Origin: Lathyrus oleraceus
Taxonomy: Eukaryota; Streptophyta; Magnoliopsida; Fabales; Fabaceae
Length of the DNA: 64,000 nt
NCBI RefSeq assembly: GCF_024323335.1
Contig: NC_066580.1
Location: 140,792,188-140,856,187 of the forward strand
Reading direction: 5' to 3'
Part shown: one piece after another, positions 10,301 to 21,147 of the stretch
Position numbering within the stretch: position 1 is the stretch's first letter
Layout of the letters: every line of letters starts with the position of its first letter
Made by a program: the position numbers and the translations under genes
Notes under the pieces: model-generated
The model's database searches: none
Told to the model about the DNA's origin: nothing
Seen by the model: only the letters and a program-made list of their open reading frames with translations

Positions 10301-11596
10301 GATGAAACATTTTCCCTTGTAGCTCGCCTTGAGTCCATTAGACTATTGCTTGGAGTGGCATGTATTCTGAAGTTTAAACTGTTCCAAATGGATGTAAAAA
10401 GTGCCTTCTTGAATGGTTACTTAAATGAGGAAGTGTATGTTGAACAACCTAAAGGATTTACAGATCCAAATCTTCCAAAACATGTGTATAAGCTGAGGAA
10501 AGCCCTCTATGGTTTGAAACAAGCTCCTAGGGCTTGGTATGATAGACTCACAGTGTTTCTCATTAACACTGGATACAGGAAGGGAGGCATTGACAAGACC
10601 CTATTTGTTAAGAATGAAGGAGGAAAACTCATGTTGGCTCAAATATATGTGGATGATATTGTGTTTGGTGGGATGTCAGATCAGATGGTCGAACATTTTG
10701 TTAAACAAATGTAGTCTGAATTTGAAATGAGCCTTGTTGGAGAGCTGACCTATTTTCTTGGGCTACAAGTCAAGCAGATGGAAGATTCTATCTTTCTATC
10801 TCAAAGCAAATATGCCAAAAACATTGTTAAGAAGTTTGGCATGGAGAATGCAAGTCATAAAAGGACATCTGCTCCTACACATCTGAAAGTCTCCAAAGAT
10901 GAAAATGGTGTTAGTGTAGATCAAAGTCTCTACAAAAGCATGATAGGAAGTCTGCTATATCTCACAGCAAGCAGACCTGACATTGCTTTTGCTGTAGGTG
11001 TTTGTGCTAGATATCAAGCTGAACCAAAAGTCAATCACATAAACCAAGTGAAAAGGATACTGAAATATGTCAATGGCACCAGTGACTATGGGATGTTGTA
11101 TACTCATGGATCTGGATCTATGCTGACTGGATACTGTGATGCTGACTGGGCTGGAAGTGCTGATGATAGGAAAAACACGTTAGGAGGATGTTTATTCTTG
11201 GGGAACAACTTAATATCATGGTTTAGTAAGAAACAAAATTGTGTGTCTCTATCCACTGCTGAAGTTGAATACATAGCAGCTGGAAGTAGTTGTTCTCAAC
11301 TGGTTTGGATGAAACAGATGCTGACTGAATACAATGTCACGCAAGATGTCATGACATTGTACTGTGACAACCTGAGTGCTATAAATATTTCTAAGAATCC
11401 TATTCAGCACAGCAGGACAAAACATATTGATATTCGTCATCATTTTATTAGAGAACTAGTGGAAGAGAAAATCATAGCCCTGGAGCATGTTACTACTGAA
11501 ATGCAATTAGCTGATATATTTACAAAGGCTTTGGATGCTAATCAATTTGAATTTCTAAGAGGGAAATTAGGGATTTGTATCTATGAGAATTTATAG
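7349..11596 (+). pseudogene. Copia gag-pol (SIRE lineage), one frame with three premature stops
   Basis: A single reading frame from 7349 to the TAG at 11594-11596, interrupted at 7781-7783 (TAA), 9530-9532 (TGA) and 10712-10714 (TAG) with no frameshift needed. Order: gag (KILRTLPKRFAMKVTTIEES); a first zinc knuckle near 7811-7852 in which the His codon is Asn; acidic/coiled-coil region; a second intact knuckle CHYCGKFGHIKPFC (~8386-8427); protease DSG at 8582; integrase HHCC region (HQKLGHLHLNGM then CGEC); integrase core with DLMGP, SDHGKEF and NGVVERKNRT; RT with QMDVKSAFLNGYL and YVDD near 10647; RNaseH with CDADWAGS and the KHIDIRHHFI tail. Two of the stops are one transition from the expected Trp or Gln codon. 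Truncated N-terminally, so inactive. Confidence 0.9.
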
Positions 11597-11602
11597 CAAT
11601 TA
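11594..11602 (+). promoter_or_regulatory. Readthrough-type stop context between pol and env-like frame
   Basis: The pol stop reads TAG-CAA-TTA, an exact match to the leaky UAG-CARYYA context known from tobamoviruses. The env-like frame continues in the same frame, open from 11597 to 12427. Stop suppression has been reported for the env-like protein of soybean SIRE1 (established knowledge). Use of the signal here is inferred. Confidence 0.75.
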
Positions 11603-13606
11603 ATTTGGAGTGGAAAAGGTAATAAAAATATTGTCTGGCCACTTAAAAGAAAGTGCCCCATTTATGGTAAATCATCACCTAGTATTGGAGCTTCCATCTA
11701 TAGCATTTTCACACGCAACCTTTGCTCAAACATTTCCACCTTCCTTCAACTTCATCAACCTTCTCTACTAGGGAAATTGAAACCTTTCCACAAGAACAAC
11801 AAGACATCCCACCATCCTTCACCATCTGGTTCGAAAAACACCAAACCTGCACACAAAGCTAGAACGTCCTCTATGGACTTTCTTAATGAAGACATTTTGG
11901 AAGTGATTCCCCTGTCTGTCATTCCAGGAAACGCTCCTGGTTCATCCTCCACTGCATGCCATACTCAAGGTAACAGTTCTAATACCCCTAGCTCTAAGGA
12001 CGACATGCATCATACTGATCGTGTCATTAGAAATCTTGTCACGAGGATCCTTAATGAAGGACACTCTGTAAAGGGAGTTTCTACTCCTCTATCAAGAAGG
12101 GACCCCTCTCCTGAGGTTGGACCTCACAATGAGAAAGATGATGATTCATCTAGGTCTGAAAAAGATATAGTTGCTGAAGGATTGTGCTGTTTAGGGAAAA
12201 CTTTGCCTAGTAAGGAATCTGTAGCATCACCTACTAAGAAGTATGACTCTGCTAAGAAGGTGATTGACCTGGAAGATGAGAGCTCGAATGATGAAGATGA
12301 TAGCTTGCTTCATCACTTGAAGCCTAGTGTAGCTAATAGGATGAAGACCAGAAAGGGTAGGTCTGTGGCTGAGATGATGATAACCAAAACTGCTAAGAAG
12401 GCTACTGTTGTAGGGCCCTCAAAGTCTTAGAGTAAAGTGGAGGTGAAGAAGAGAAAAGTAAGATAAAGTTATGACTCAGATGAAGATGTTGAAGAAGATG
12501 TCCCTGACATCTCTCCTTTCAAGAGGACAACTGTTAAAAAATCCCCTGTAAAAGTTGTTGCTGTACACTTGGATAATATTTCCTTCCATCTTGAAGATGG
12601 AGCAACAAAATGGAAGTTTGTAATCCAAAGGAGAGTGGTTGTGGAAAGAGAACTGGGAAAGGACACTGTGGAGGTTAAAGAGGTCATGGACCTGATTAAA
12701 TTTGCTGGATTAATGAAAACTGTTACTGGGTTATCTCAGTGTTTTGAAGGTATGGTTAAAGAATTTGTGGTGAACATCCCTGAGGACATTGCTGATAAAA
12801 ACAGCAAAGAGTTTTGTAATGTGTTTGTTAGAGGGAAGTGTATCAATTTTTCTCCAAATGTGATTAATAAGTTCCTAGGAAGAGGAACAGAAGGTGCTTG
12901 TGAACTAGAAGCCACAAACAATGAGGTTTGTAGGGAAATAACTGCTAAACATGTCAAGGAGTGGCCTAGCAAGAAGCATCTCCCTGTTGGAAAGCTAACT
13001 ATGAAATATGCTATCTTGCACAAGATAGGGTCAGCAAATTGGGTACCAACCAATCACATCTCTACAATCTCAAATGCTCTTGGAAGGTTCATATTTGCTG
13101 TTAGAACCAAGATGAATTTTGATTATGGGAGATTCATGTTTGAAAAAATTGTCAAACATGCTTCTGCAAATGCAGTGAAGCTGCCTATAGCTTTTCCCTC
13201 AATGATTTGTGGGATAATCCTGAGCCAGTAACCTGGAATTCTGAGCATAAATGATCTTCCTAGTAGAAGAAAACCTCCCTTGTCAGTTCATTACAAATTA
13301 TTTGAAGGCAGTCATGTCAATGACATTGTCATGACATCTGCTGTGAAGAAGCCATCCTCTCAAGGTGGTTTGATTGCTGAATTGAAAGAAACTTGTAAGG
13401 AATTGGAGACTGGGATAAGGGTAGCTAAAGCCAGGAAAGAAGCTTTGGAGGTTCTGATTGATAGCTTGGAGCAAGATGATAGAGATAATGTTGGACAGGC
13501 CAAAGAAACAGAAGCCCAAACCTCTAGTGAGAGGTCTGAATCTCAAGATGAATCAAGTGGCAGTTCTGGCTCTGAAGCTGATGAAGATGCAAGCTCCTCT
13601 GACTGA
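11597..13606 (+). pseudogene. Env-like / ORF3 frame of the SIRE-type element
   Basis: In frame with pol after the TAG at 11594. The frame has stops at 12428-12430, 12464-12466 and 13229-13231 and ends at TGA 13604-13606. The first part (to ~12560) is Ser/Lys/Asp-rich and looks disordered. The middle (12569-13231) is a globular segment with HLEDGATKWKFVIQRR and VIQRRVVVERELG, resembling the domain found in many legume SIRE ORF3 proteins. The C-terminal part (13280-13606) has a predicted coiled coil (LKETCKELETGIRVAKARKE) and an acidic Ser-rich tail. Its role is unknown; 'env-like' is a positional label, and I see no clear signal peptide or transmembrane segment in what remains. Confidence 0.7.
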
Positions 13607-14147
13607 GTTTTATTGAAGTTTGTTCCCCACTTTTCTGATGATGTGTTGTTCTGGATGTTCTGATGGTTTTTTTTGGAAGTCATGCTTTGATGCCTTGATG
13701 TATTTTTTCTGGGTTCCTTTTGATTTCTTTGGATTTTTATCTCAGCTTGTTAAGCTGTGTATGTTTGTGGTTCTGTAACACCTAACAATATGTTTTAACA
13801 TTCTATGTGACATTCTGTTTGACTAATAGATATTTATTTTGTCTCATTGGTCTCTTTTGGCTAAAAAGGGGGAGAAGTTGTTGTTTGTTGGAGATAATCT
13901 GTGTAGTACAGGAGATGTTGAAGGTGATGTCAGATGGGGAGGTGTTTGTTACAGGTGATGTTGAAGGAGATGTCTGTGTTGAGCAGATTGAGGGAGAGAA
14001 GGAGCACAAGCGCATGTGTGTTTAATATGTGTTTACTAGTTGCTATTTTAGCTAGTAATGTGTGTGTTAATACTTCTGCTGCTAAACTGCTAATGTGGTT
14101 ATTATCTTGTGAACAAATCGCCTGATATATGTTTTAGCCAAAATTTG
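13607..14147 (+). other. 3' untranslated tail of the copia element
   Basis: T-rich noncoding stretch between the env-like frame and the PPT. It has a purine tract at 13864-13881 (listed) and loose repeats of 'GATGTT/GATGTC'. Small ORFs here have no recognisable product. Confidence 0.55.
13864..13881 (+). promoter_or_regulatory. Upstream PPT-like purine tract (copia)
   Basis: AAAAAGGGGGAGAAGTTGTT, followed shortly by TTTGTTGGAGA, mimics the true PPT and LTR start (AAGGGGGAGTT then TGTTGG) about 280 bp further on. It is a candidate second plus-strand primer or a degenerate tail duplication. Confidence 0.4.
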
Positions 14148-14161
14148 CCAAAGGGGGAGTT
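14148..14161 (+). promoter_or_regulatory. Polypurine tract of the copia element
   Basis: CCAAAGGGGGAGTT immediately precedes the LTR start TGTTGG, the characteristic arrangement in SIRE-type elements. Confidence 0.75.
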
Positions 14162-15120
14162 TGTTGGTTCTATGTGTTGGCAGCAATTTTGGTAAAACCT
14201 AGAGTGTTCATAAGTTGTCACAAGGGTTGTCTTGACATAAAATAACATGTACCTGCAGGGTGTTTAAAATATGAATATGCAGGATTTTACTGAGATGTCA
14301 GACCCGATGTCATGACATCTGTGTATAGAACATTCAGTCTGAATGTTATGTATTGTGTGGTTGCGTTTTTTATGCTAATCTATCTGTGATTGAAGTATTG
14401 ATTGAATACGCCTTCAATCAGTAATTAAAACCAGATTGACTTATTTTCCAACAAGATATAATCAGTTGTCATGAGAAGATATGAATGAAAAATAGTTTTA
14501 GGGTTTTGTGATGTCCAAGCCCAGCCAAACGATTCTATAAATAGGGCATGGAAAACCTGGTTTTATACACAAAAAATAATGAACGAAATATTGAGAGGGA
14601 ATAAGGGTTTTAGTCTTGTGTGGTAGTGTGAATTGTGAGCCATTCATTCATCCATAGATGATTGAATTGGATTGACTTTTGAGTTGTAATTTGTCCACTC
14701 TAAGCTTTGAAGCATGAGTATGTGTTTACTTGATTGAAGCTTTTAAGCAAGATCAAGTATGTGTTCTTGAAGAGTGTCTTCTTTTCATTGTAATTCTTGT
14801 TTTATATCACTGCTGTGATTGAGGGGGAGTGAGTAAGATCTCATATCTAAGAGTTCTTAGGTGGAAGTCACATGGGTAGAGATTAGGTGAAAAGACTGTA
14901 ACTTGAAATTGTTTATTGAGAGTCTTTGAACTAATTCTGTTTAGTGTATTTACTTCCTGGCTTGGTAGCCCCCAGACGTAGGTGAGTTTGCACCGAACTG
15001 GGTTAACAATTGCTTATGTCACTTGCATAACTGTTCTTTATCTTTTATCCTGTTTATATTGTTTAGATATTAGTGTCGTGACATTACCTTCGACATCTCA
15101 TATCCGATACCAGAATTTCA
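14162..15120 (+). repeat. 3' LTR of the SIRE-type element (~959 bp)
   Basis: Starts TGTTGG after the PPT and carries TATAAATA at 14535-14542 followed by leader-like sequence. The end is set at the TCA at 15118-15120, where minus-strand family-C LTR homology begins. With no 5' LTR to compare, the right end is uncertain by about 15 bp. Confidence 0.65.
14535..14542 (+). promoter_or_regulatory. TATA box in the copia LTR
   Basis: TATAAATA followed by AGGGC, about 370 bp into the LTR. Confidence 0.55.
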
Positions 15121-16876
15121 CTATGTAGAAATGGATCTTGCTTGCTTTAAACTTAATCTGATCACACTTGAGAAGCTTGCAGGAGAGGTTTGGCAATGGT
15201 ACAAAGTTTTGGATCCTGGAGTTTCTGAATCTTCAAACAGTGAGATTCAAACTCAATTTTCAAGTTGAAAATTCTCAGGTTTTCCTTTGAATGGTGAGGG
15301 TTTCAATTGGGGGAAAAGATGGCGTGCGAGGTGTGTTTGAATTGAGCTCCAAGGGCCTGTATTTATAGCAATTGGGACTGATATTTGCACACTAGAAAAG
15401 TTGCTAAATTTGGACATTTCATGCACAAGCTTGCATGGGTGTGTACAGGCCCATGAAGCAATCCAATTTTATCAATGTACAATCATTCTAAAGTTCAAAT
15501 GAGGCTTGGATGTCAAGGCAATGTGAAATTTGATTTATGGAATTTGATTTCTTCCAATCATGCAGACCTGTTAAAGCCATGTGCAGCCCTAGCAAACTTT
15601 ATCCAAAATGCATGAACTTGGGTTCTTTGGAAAGCTTAGATAAAGGGGAATAACTTTGATGTTGGACAATTTTTCATTTGGAACTTGGATCATGGTGAAT
15701 TTTGAGTTGGAAGTTTGGAAATTTCAACATGTTGAAATTTTTTCTAAGTGTCAAGTCATATATCTCAATATTCCACCTTGCCTAACTTTTTGTGTGAGAT
15801 TCAAATGAGAACAATGTCTTTATCAAAGTTGTATATATTTCAAGTACCTTAAAAATTGTCACTAATTTCATGTCATTTGGATTTAGAATGATAGAGTTAT
15901 GCATTTTTGAAGTTGAGGAAAATCACTTGTTCAATGGTATAGGTCAAAAATGACCTATAGTGTATCCTCATATCACATGCTCATAAAAGTTGAATTAGCT
16001 CTCACTCCTTATATCAAAGTTGAAGTAGACATATTGAATTTGATTGTGCGACTTGGAAATATTTAATCTCATAAAAATTGAGAAAGTTATGTCCTTGGGA
16101 AGTTGACTTTCAAATTAGGGTTTAGACAAAATGACCTATAATGTTTCAACATAGAAAATGATTTTTCAAGAAACACTAGCTCTAGGTATCAACATGAAAG
16201 TTGTTTGGAATGTCATTTAGAGTAACTTTTCTCTTGGAATCATTTTCATATGGTGAAAATTGTATGAGATATGGTCTAGGGAGATATAGTTTTAATCAGA
16301 TGAATTCATCTGGCCAACCATCATCACCCAACTTGCTAACCTTCAATTCTCTTGACTTTTTAGGATCATGGTAGATCAAATATGCATAAGATGATGAAAT
16401 TTGAAGTATCCCTTGAGAAATTTTATCAATAGCTTGTTGGAGAAGTTACTCAAGATACCCAGTCAAACTAGGGTTTCCAAGGCAAATCACCTCCAAACTC
16501 TTGAAGAAAACTTGATCAATATAACATGTAGAGATCATTGGGACTCATATATGATGCTTTGAAACATTTTTGGGTAAATACATGGTTGTGTTTTTAGTCA
16601 TGAGGGTCTCAAACCCTTGATATGGACTTGATAGATCAATGAGGATCATGCCCTACCTACAAAAAGTTAGGCAAATGAAAAGACATTTTTTTTTGGTATT
16701 TTGGTTACTAAAATGATAATATACAAGTATGATACAATCACATGGTGCTTGGTGATCTCTCCCAAAACAAACCCAATGAATGAGGGGGGTAAGGAGGATG
16801 CCAAGGTATGATCCCAATGCTAATTCATATGATGAAATTGCATGAGGGATCTTAGGGTCAAAATTGGGGTCTTACA
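15121..16876 (-). repeat. Minus-strand family-C LTR fragment (5' 1.75 kb of the LTR)
   Basis: The reverse complement starts at 16876 with TGTAAGACCCCAATTTTG and follows the C LTR (21148 onward and 28957 onward) for about 1.75 kb, past its TATA box (minus-strand TATAAATA at 15360-15367), then stops against the copia LTR. The right edge abuts the gag of element B, consistent with the LTR start being the insertion border. ORFs here are not genes. Confidence 0.85.
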
Positions 16877-18212
16877 GGGTGTTCAGTTGTCAAGAGAGAT
16901 ACCCAGAAGTTGATGGATGAGAATGTAATCTAGATTCAATAGTCAAGGGATATAGATGATGTGCACGTGATAGTGTTAGTATTTAAGACCCCTGAGCGAG
17001 TGGTGATTCTATTTGATAGTAGTAACAGCAACAACATCAACAGACCGATATCGCCATTAGTAATATGGTTGGAGGGCCCAGTCCCATATGCATCCGATAA
17101 AGCTGTTTCGTATCAATATAACGTTACTATGTTGGAGAATGGTCAAGAGGTTCCATTGCCTACGACTAATTCCATTGTGAACATTGCTGATGTTACAAAG
17201 GTGACCCGTAGTGGTCGTGTTTTTGGTCCTGTTTTCCCAAAAGATGTAGAGGATATTGGTAAGAAGGTTGAGGTACCTGCAGCAAACCTGGTTAGTGCTC
17301 CAAAGTGTCAGTCTGGTGAATCCAGCAATTTGAAGCCTAACGATGATGATGAGGTACTTCGTTTGATTAAGAAGAGTGAATTCAATATGATGGAGAAGCT
17401 GCTCCAAACTCCTTCCAAAATATCAGTGTTGTCTCTGCTCATGAATTCTGAAGCGCGCAGAGAAGAATTGCAAAAAGTATTGGAGTAAGCTTATTTAGAG
17501 CATGATGTAACTGTGGATCAATTCGATCATATTGCGGCTAACATCACTTCCTGCAACAACTTGAGCTTTTGTGATGAAGAACTTCCCGAGGAAGGCAGAA
17601 ATCACAACCTGGCGCTGAATATATCAATGAATTTCAAGGAGGATGCATTGTCCAATGTGTTGGTTGATACCGGTTATTCGTTGATTGTACTCCCCAAGTC
17701 AACTCTGTCCAGATTATCATATCAAGGAGCTTCGATGAGATACAGTGGCGTGATCGTCAAAGCTTTTGATGGGTCTCGCAAGACTTTTATTGGTGAGGTG
17801 GACCTTCAAGTGAAGATAGGTCCGAGTGATTTCCAAATTACTTTCCAAGTAATGGATATCACACCCGGCCTATAGATGCTTGTTAGGAAGTCCATGGATA
17901 CATGAGGCGGGAGCTGTGACATCCACTCTGCATCAGAAATTGAAATTTGTGAAGAATGGTAAGCTCGTCATTGTGGATGGAGAGAAAGCTCTATTGGTGA
18001 GTCATCTGTCATCTTTCTCGTATGTGGAAGTTAAGGATGAGATTCGAACTCTGTTCCCAGCTCTATCTATTACTGAAGAGAAGAAAGTTGGGGCACCTAT
18101 GTCCTCGTTTAAAGACGCTCAGAGGATTGTGGAAGATGGTAGTTTTGATCAGTGGGGTCGGATGGTAAAGGTCGCCGAGAACAAGAACCAAGCCGATTCG
18201 GGTTTCCAGTAA
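16877..18212 (+). pseudogene. Element B: Ogre gag C-terminus and protease, decayed
   Basis: The frame pieces give the C-terminal gag linker (VFKTPERVVILFDSSNS, TKVTRSGRVFGPV), the conserved LLQTPSKISVLSLL helix shared with F gag, and an aspartic protease with LVDTG followed by LPKS at about 17665-17700, then SPWIHEAGAVTSTLHQKLKF. Stops and a 1-2 base shift near 17490-17515 and 17875-17880 break it. The gag N-terminus and ORF1 are absent, cut off by the minus-strand LTR at 16876. Expressed domains match F in the same order, so B is an older member of the same lineage. Confidence 0.85.
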
Positions 18213-18645
18213 GGGTCATCTGTGATCAAAGTTGAAGATGTGAAACATAGTTTCCGTAGCAGAGGGTTCATTCATGGTGATGAATAATACTCAGCTGCCG
18301 TGATCGAGGATGATGAAGATAAAGACTGTACCAATTTTGTGGCACATGGAAAAGCTTGCAACAATTGGGTCGCTGTCGATGTTCCTGTTATTGTTCATCA
18401 CTCTAAGTAATTGCTTTTATTATTTTTTCAAAGTCCTTCTCCTATGCCTAAGGGAGAAGTGAACATTGTTGGGCATATTTCAAATTGATCATCAATAAAA
18501 TGCAATTCTATTCATCCACATCTATGATATTTTATTTGTACTTTTTGCTTTTCTAAAAATGGTAATCACAAAAAACATAAATAAATAAATAATATTTTCC
18601 CATCTGCATAATATTTGGTCGTAATTCACTCCTCTAAAGATTGGG
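18213..18645 (+). other. Element B protease-RT junction with intron relic
   Basis: The protease frame continues with further stops to the Ogre-typical segment NNWVAVDVPVIVHHSK, ending at a stop overlapping GTAATT at 18407. The AT-rich 18410-18640 then corresponds to the region that in F looks like a spliced intron. RT homology resumes about 18646. Confidence 0.5.
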
Positions 18646-21147
18646 TTGGTCAACTTGGGTTCCGAAGATGATGTGAAGGAAGTCAAGATTGGGTCTCAAC
18701 TGTGTCCAAAGGCTAATAAGGGGTTGATTGATCTTCTTAGAGAATATTCATATGTGTTTGTTTGGTCCTATCAAGACATGCCTGGTTTAGATTATGAGAT
18801 TATGGAGCACAAATTTCAATTGAAGCCAGAATGCCCGCCCATGAAGCAAAAGTTAAGGAGGACTCATCCTAATATGGCAGTGAAGGTCAAAGAAGAAGTG
18901 CAAAAGCAGATCGATGTTGGTTTCCTTGTTACCGCTGAGTATCCGCAGTGGGTGGCCAACATTGTGCCTGTTCCGAAGAAGGATGGAAAAAGTCTGTATG
19001 TATGTTGATTATAAAGATTTGAACAAAGCTAGTCTGAAAGATGATTTTCCTCTGCCACACATTGATATGTTGGTAGACAATACAACTAAATTCAAAGTCT
19101 TTTCGTTTATGGACGAATTTTCCAGTAATAATCAGATCAAGATGGCACTCGAAGATATGGATAAGACCATATTCATTACACCCTGGGGAACATTCTGTTA
19201 TAGAGTGATGCCTTTTGGTTTAAAGAATGTTGGTGGAACATACCAGAGATAAATGACCACTCTTGCTCATGATATGATGCATTAAGAAATTGAAGTCCAT
19301 GTTGATGATATGATTGCTAAATCCAGTAATGAAGAAGAACATGTTGAGCATTTGTTGAAGCTATTCCAGCATTTGAGGAAGTATAAACTCCTCTTGAATC
19401 CCAATAAGTGTACATTTGGTGTTCGTTCTGGTAAGTTGTTGCGTTTTATTGTCAGTGAGAAGGGTATTGAAGTTGATCCTGCAAAGGTCAAAGCAATACA
19501 AGAGATGCCTGCGCCCAAAACTGAGAAGAAAGTCAGAGGTTTTCTCGGCCGCTTGAATTATAACTCAAGATTTATTTCACACATGAATGCCACGTGTGCA
19601 CCTATATTCAAGCTTCTTCGAAAAGATCAGTCTTGTGATTGGACCGAAATTTCCATAAAGCTTTTGACAGTATCAAAGAATCTCTGCTTGAGCCTCCGAT
19701 TCTGTCTCCGTGTGTTGAAGGAAGACCGTTGATCATTTATTTGAATGTACTTGATGAAAGTATGGGTTGTGTTCTTGGTCAGCAAGATGAAACCGGAAAG
19801 GAAGAATATGTTATTTACTACCTCAGTAAGAAATTCACTGACTGTGAGACGCGGTATTCTATGCTTGAAAAGACTTGTTGCGCATTGGCTTGGGTTGCTA
19901 AGCGTCTGCTTCAGTATATGTTTAATCATACTACTTGGTTGATATCTAAAATGGATCTGATCAAGTACATTTTTGAGAAGACTGCTTTAACTGGGAGAAT
20001 TGCTCGTTGGCAGATGTTGTTATCAGAGTATGATATTGAGTACCAATCTAAAATAGCTATTAAAGGTAGTGTCTTGGCTGACCATTTAGCTCACCAACCC
20101 ATTGAAGATTATCAGTCAGTATAGTACGACTTTCCTGATGAAGAGATTTTGTACTTGAAAATGAAAGATTGTGACGAACCATTGCTTGAAGAAGGGCCAG
20201 AACCTAGTTCTCGTTGGGGCATGGTATTTGATGGAGTTGTTAATCAATATGGTAATGGCATTAGGGCACTGATTCTTACTCCTCAAGGAACTCATTTTCC
20301 ATTTACATCTAGATTGACTTTCAAGTGTACAAATAATATGGCTGAGTATGAAGCTTGCATTATGGGGCTTGAAGAGGCCATTGATATCAGGATCAAGATT
20401 TTGGACGTCTATGGAGATTTAGCTTTGGTTGTGAATCAAATCAAAGGTGAATGGGAGACGAATCAACCCGGTTTGATACCATATATAGATTATGCGAGGA
20501 TGATTTCAACTTTCTTTACAAAGGTTGAATTTCATCATGTCCCTCGAGATGAAAACTGAATGGCAGATGCTCTTGCAACGTTGGCTTAAATGATTATGGT
20601 GAAGTTCTGGAATGAAGTTCCGAATTTGACTGTGATGCACCTTGATAGGCCAACGCATGTGTTTACTGTTGAAGAGATCAAGGATGAAAAGTCGTGGTAT
20701 TTTGATATCAAGTGTTTTCTCCAAAGTCAGATTTACCTGCATGGGGCATCTTTGAAAGATAAGAAGACTTTGAGAAGGTTAGCTGGAAACTTCTAGCTGA
20801 ATGGTGATGTGCTTTACAAGAGAAACTTTCATATGGTTCTGCTCAGATGCCTGGATAGACACGAAGTAGACCTGTTGATGACTCAAGTCCATGAAGGTTC
20901 CTTTGGTACTAATTCCAATGGGCATGCTATGGCAAAGAAGATGTTGAGAGCAGGTTACAATTGACTGACAATGGAATCTGACTGTTGCAAGTTTGTGAAG
21001 AAAAGCCACAAGTGTCAAATTTATGCAGATAAAATTCATGTTCCTCCAACACTATTGAACGCCATGTCCTCCCCATGGCCCTTCTCCATGTGGGAAATCG
21101 ATATGATTGGCATGATTGAGCCCAAAGCTTCGAACGGACATCGTTTC
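18646..21147 (+). pseudogene. Element B: RT, RNaseH, aRNaseH and integrase N-half, decayed
   Basis: Order: RT (QDMPGLDYEIMEHKF, WVANIVPVPKKDGK, FITPWGTFCYRVMPFGLKN), the catalytic box as HVDD instead of YVDD near 19300, RNaseH (ETRYSMLEKTCCALAW), archaeal-type RNaseH (VFDGVVNQYGNGI), and the integrase zinc region (CCKFVKKSHKCQIYA, where one Cys is Ser). Frameshifts near 18990 and 19650 and stops at about 19250, 19285, 20122, 20558, 20587, 20794 and 20962 break it. The frame is cut at 21147 inside the integrase core by element C and resumes at 37268. Confidence 0.88.
21143..21147 (+). repeat. Target site duplication of element C, left copy (GTTTC)
   Basis: GTTTC lies directly before the LTR start TGTAAG and again after the LTR end ACA (37268-37272). 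Removing 21148-37272 rejoins element B's integrase frame. Confidence 0.93.

Larger units (their letters stand above)
7311..15120 (+). mobile_element. 5'-truncated SIRE/Maximus-type Ty1/copia retrotransposon
   Basis: The domain order gag, protease, integrase, RT, RNaseH is copia-type. An extra env-like frame follows RNaseH in the same frame, which marks the SIRE/Maximus lineage. A PPT and 3' LTR are present. The 5' LTR, primer binding site and gag N-terminus are missing; the left end is the junction at 7310-7391. The right boundary is placed where family-C LTR homology begins on the minus strand. Confidence 0.8.

Noticed and set aside
15121..16876. Host promoter or gene region between the copia element and element B
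   Set aside because: It is the reverse complement of the C LTR.
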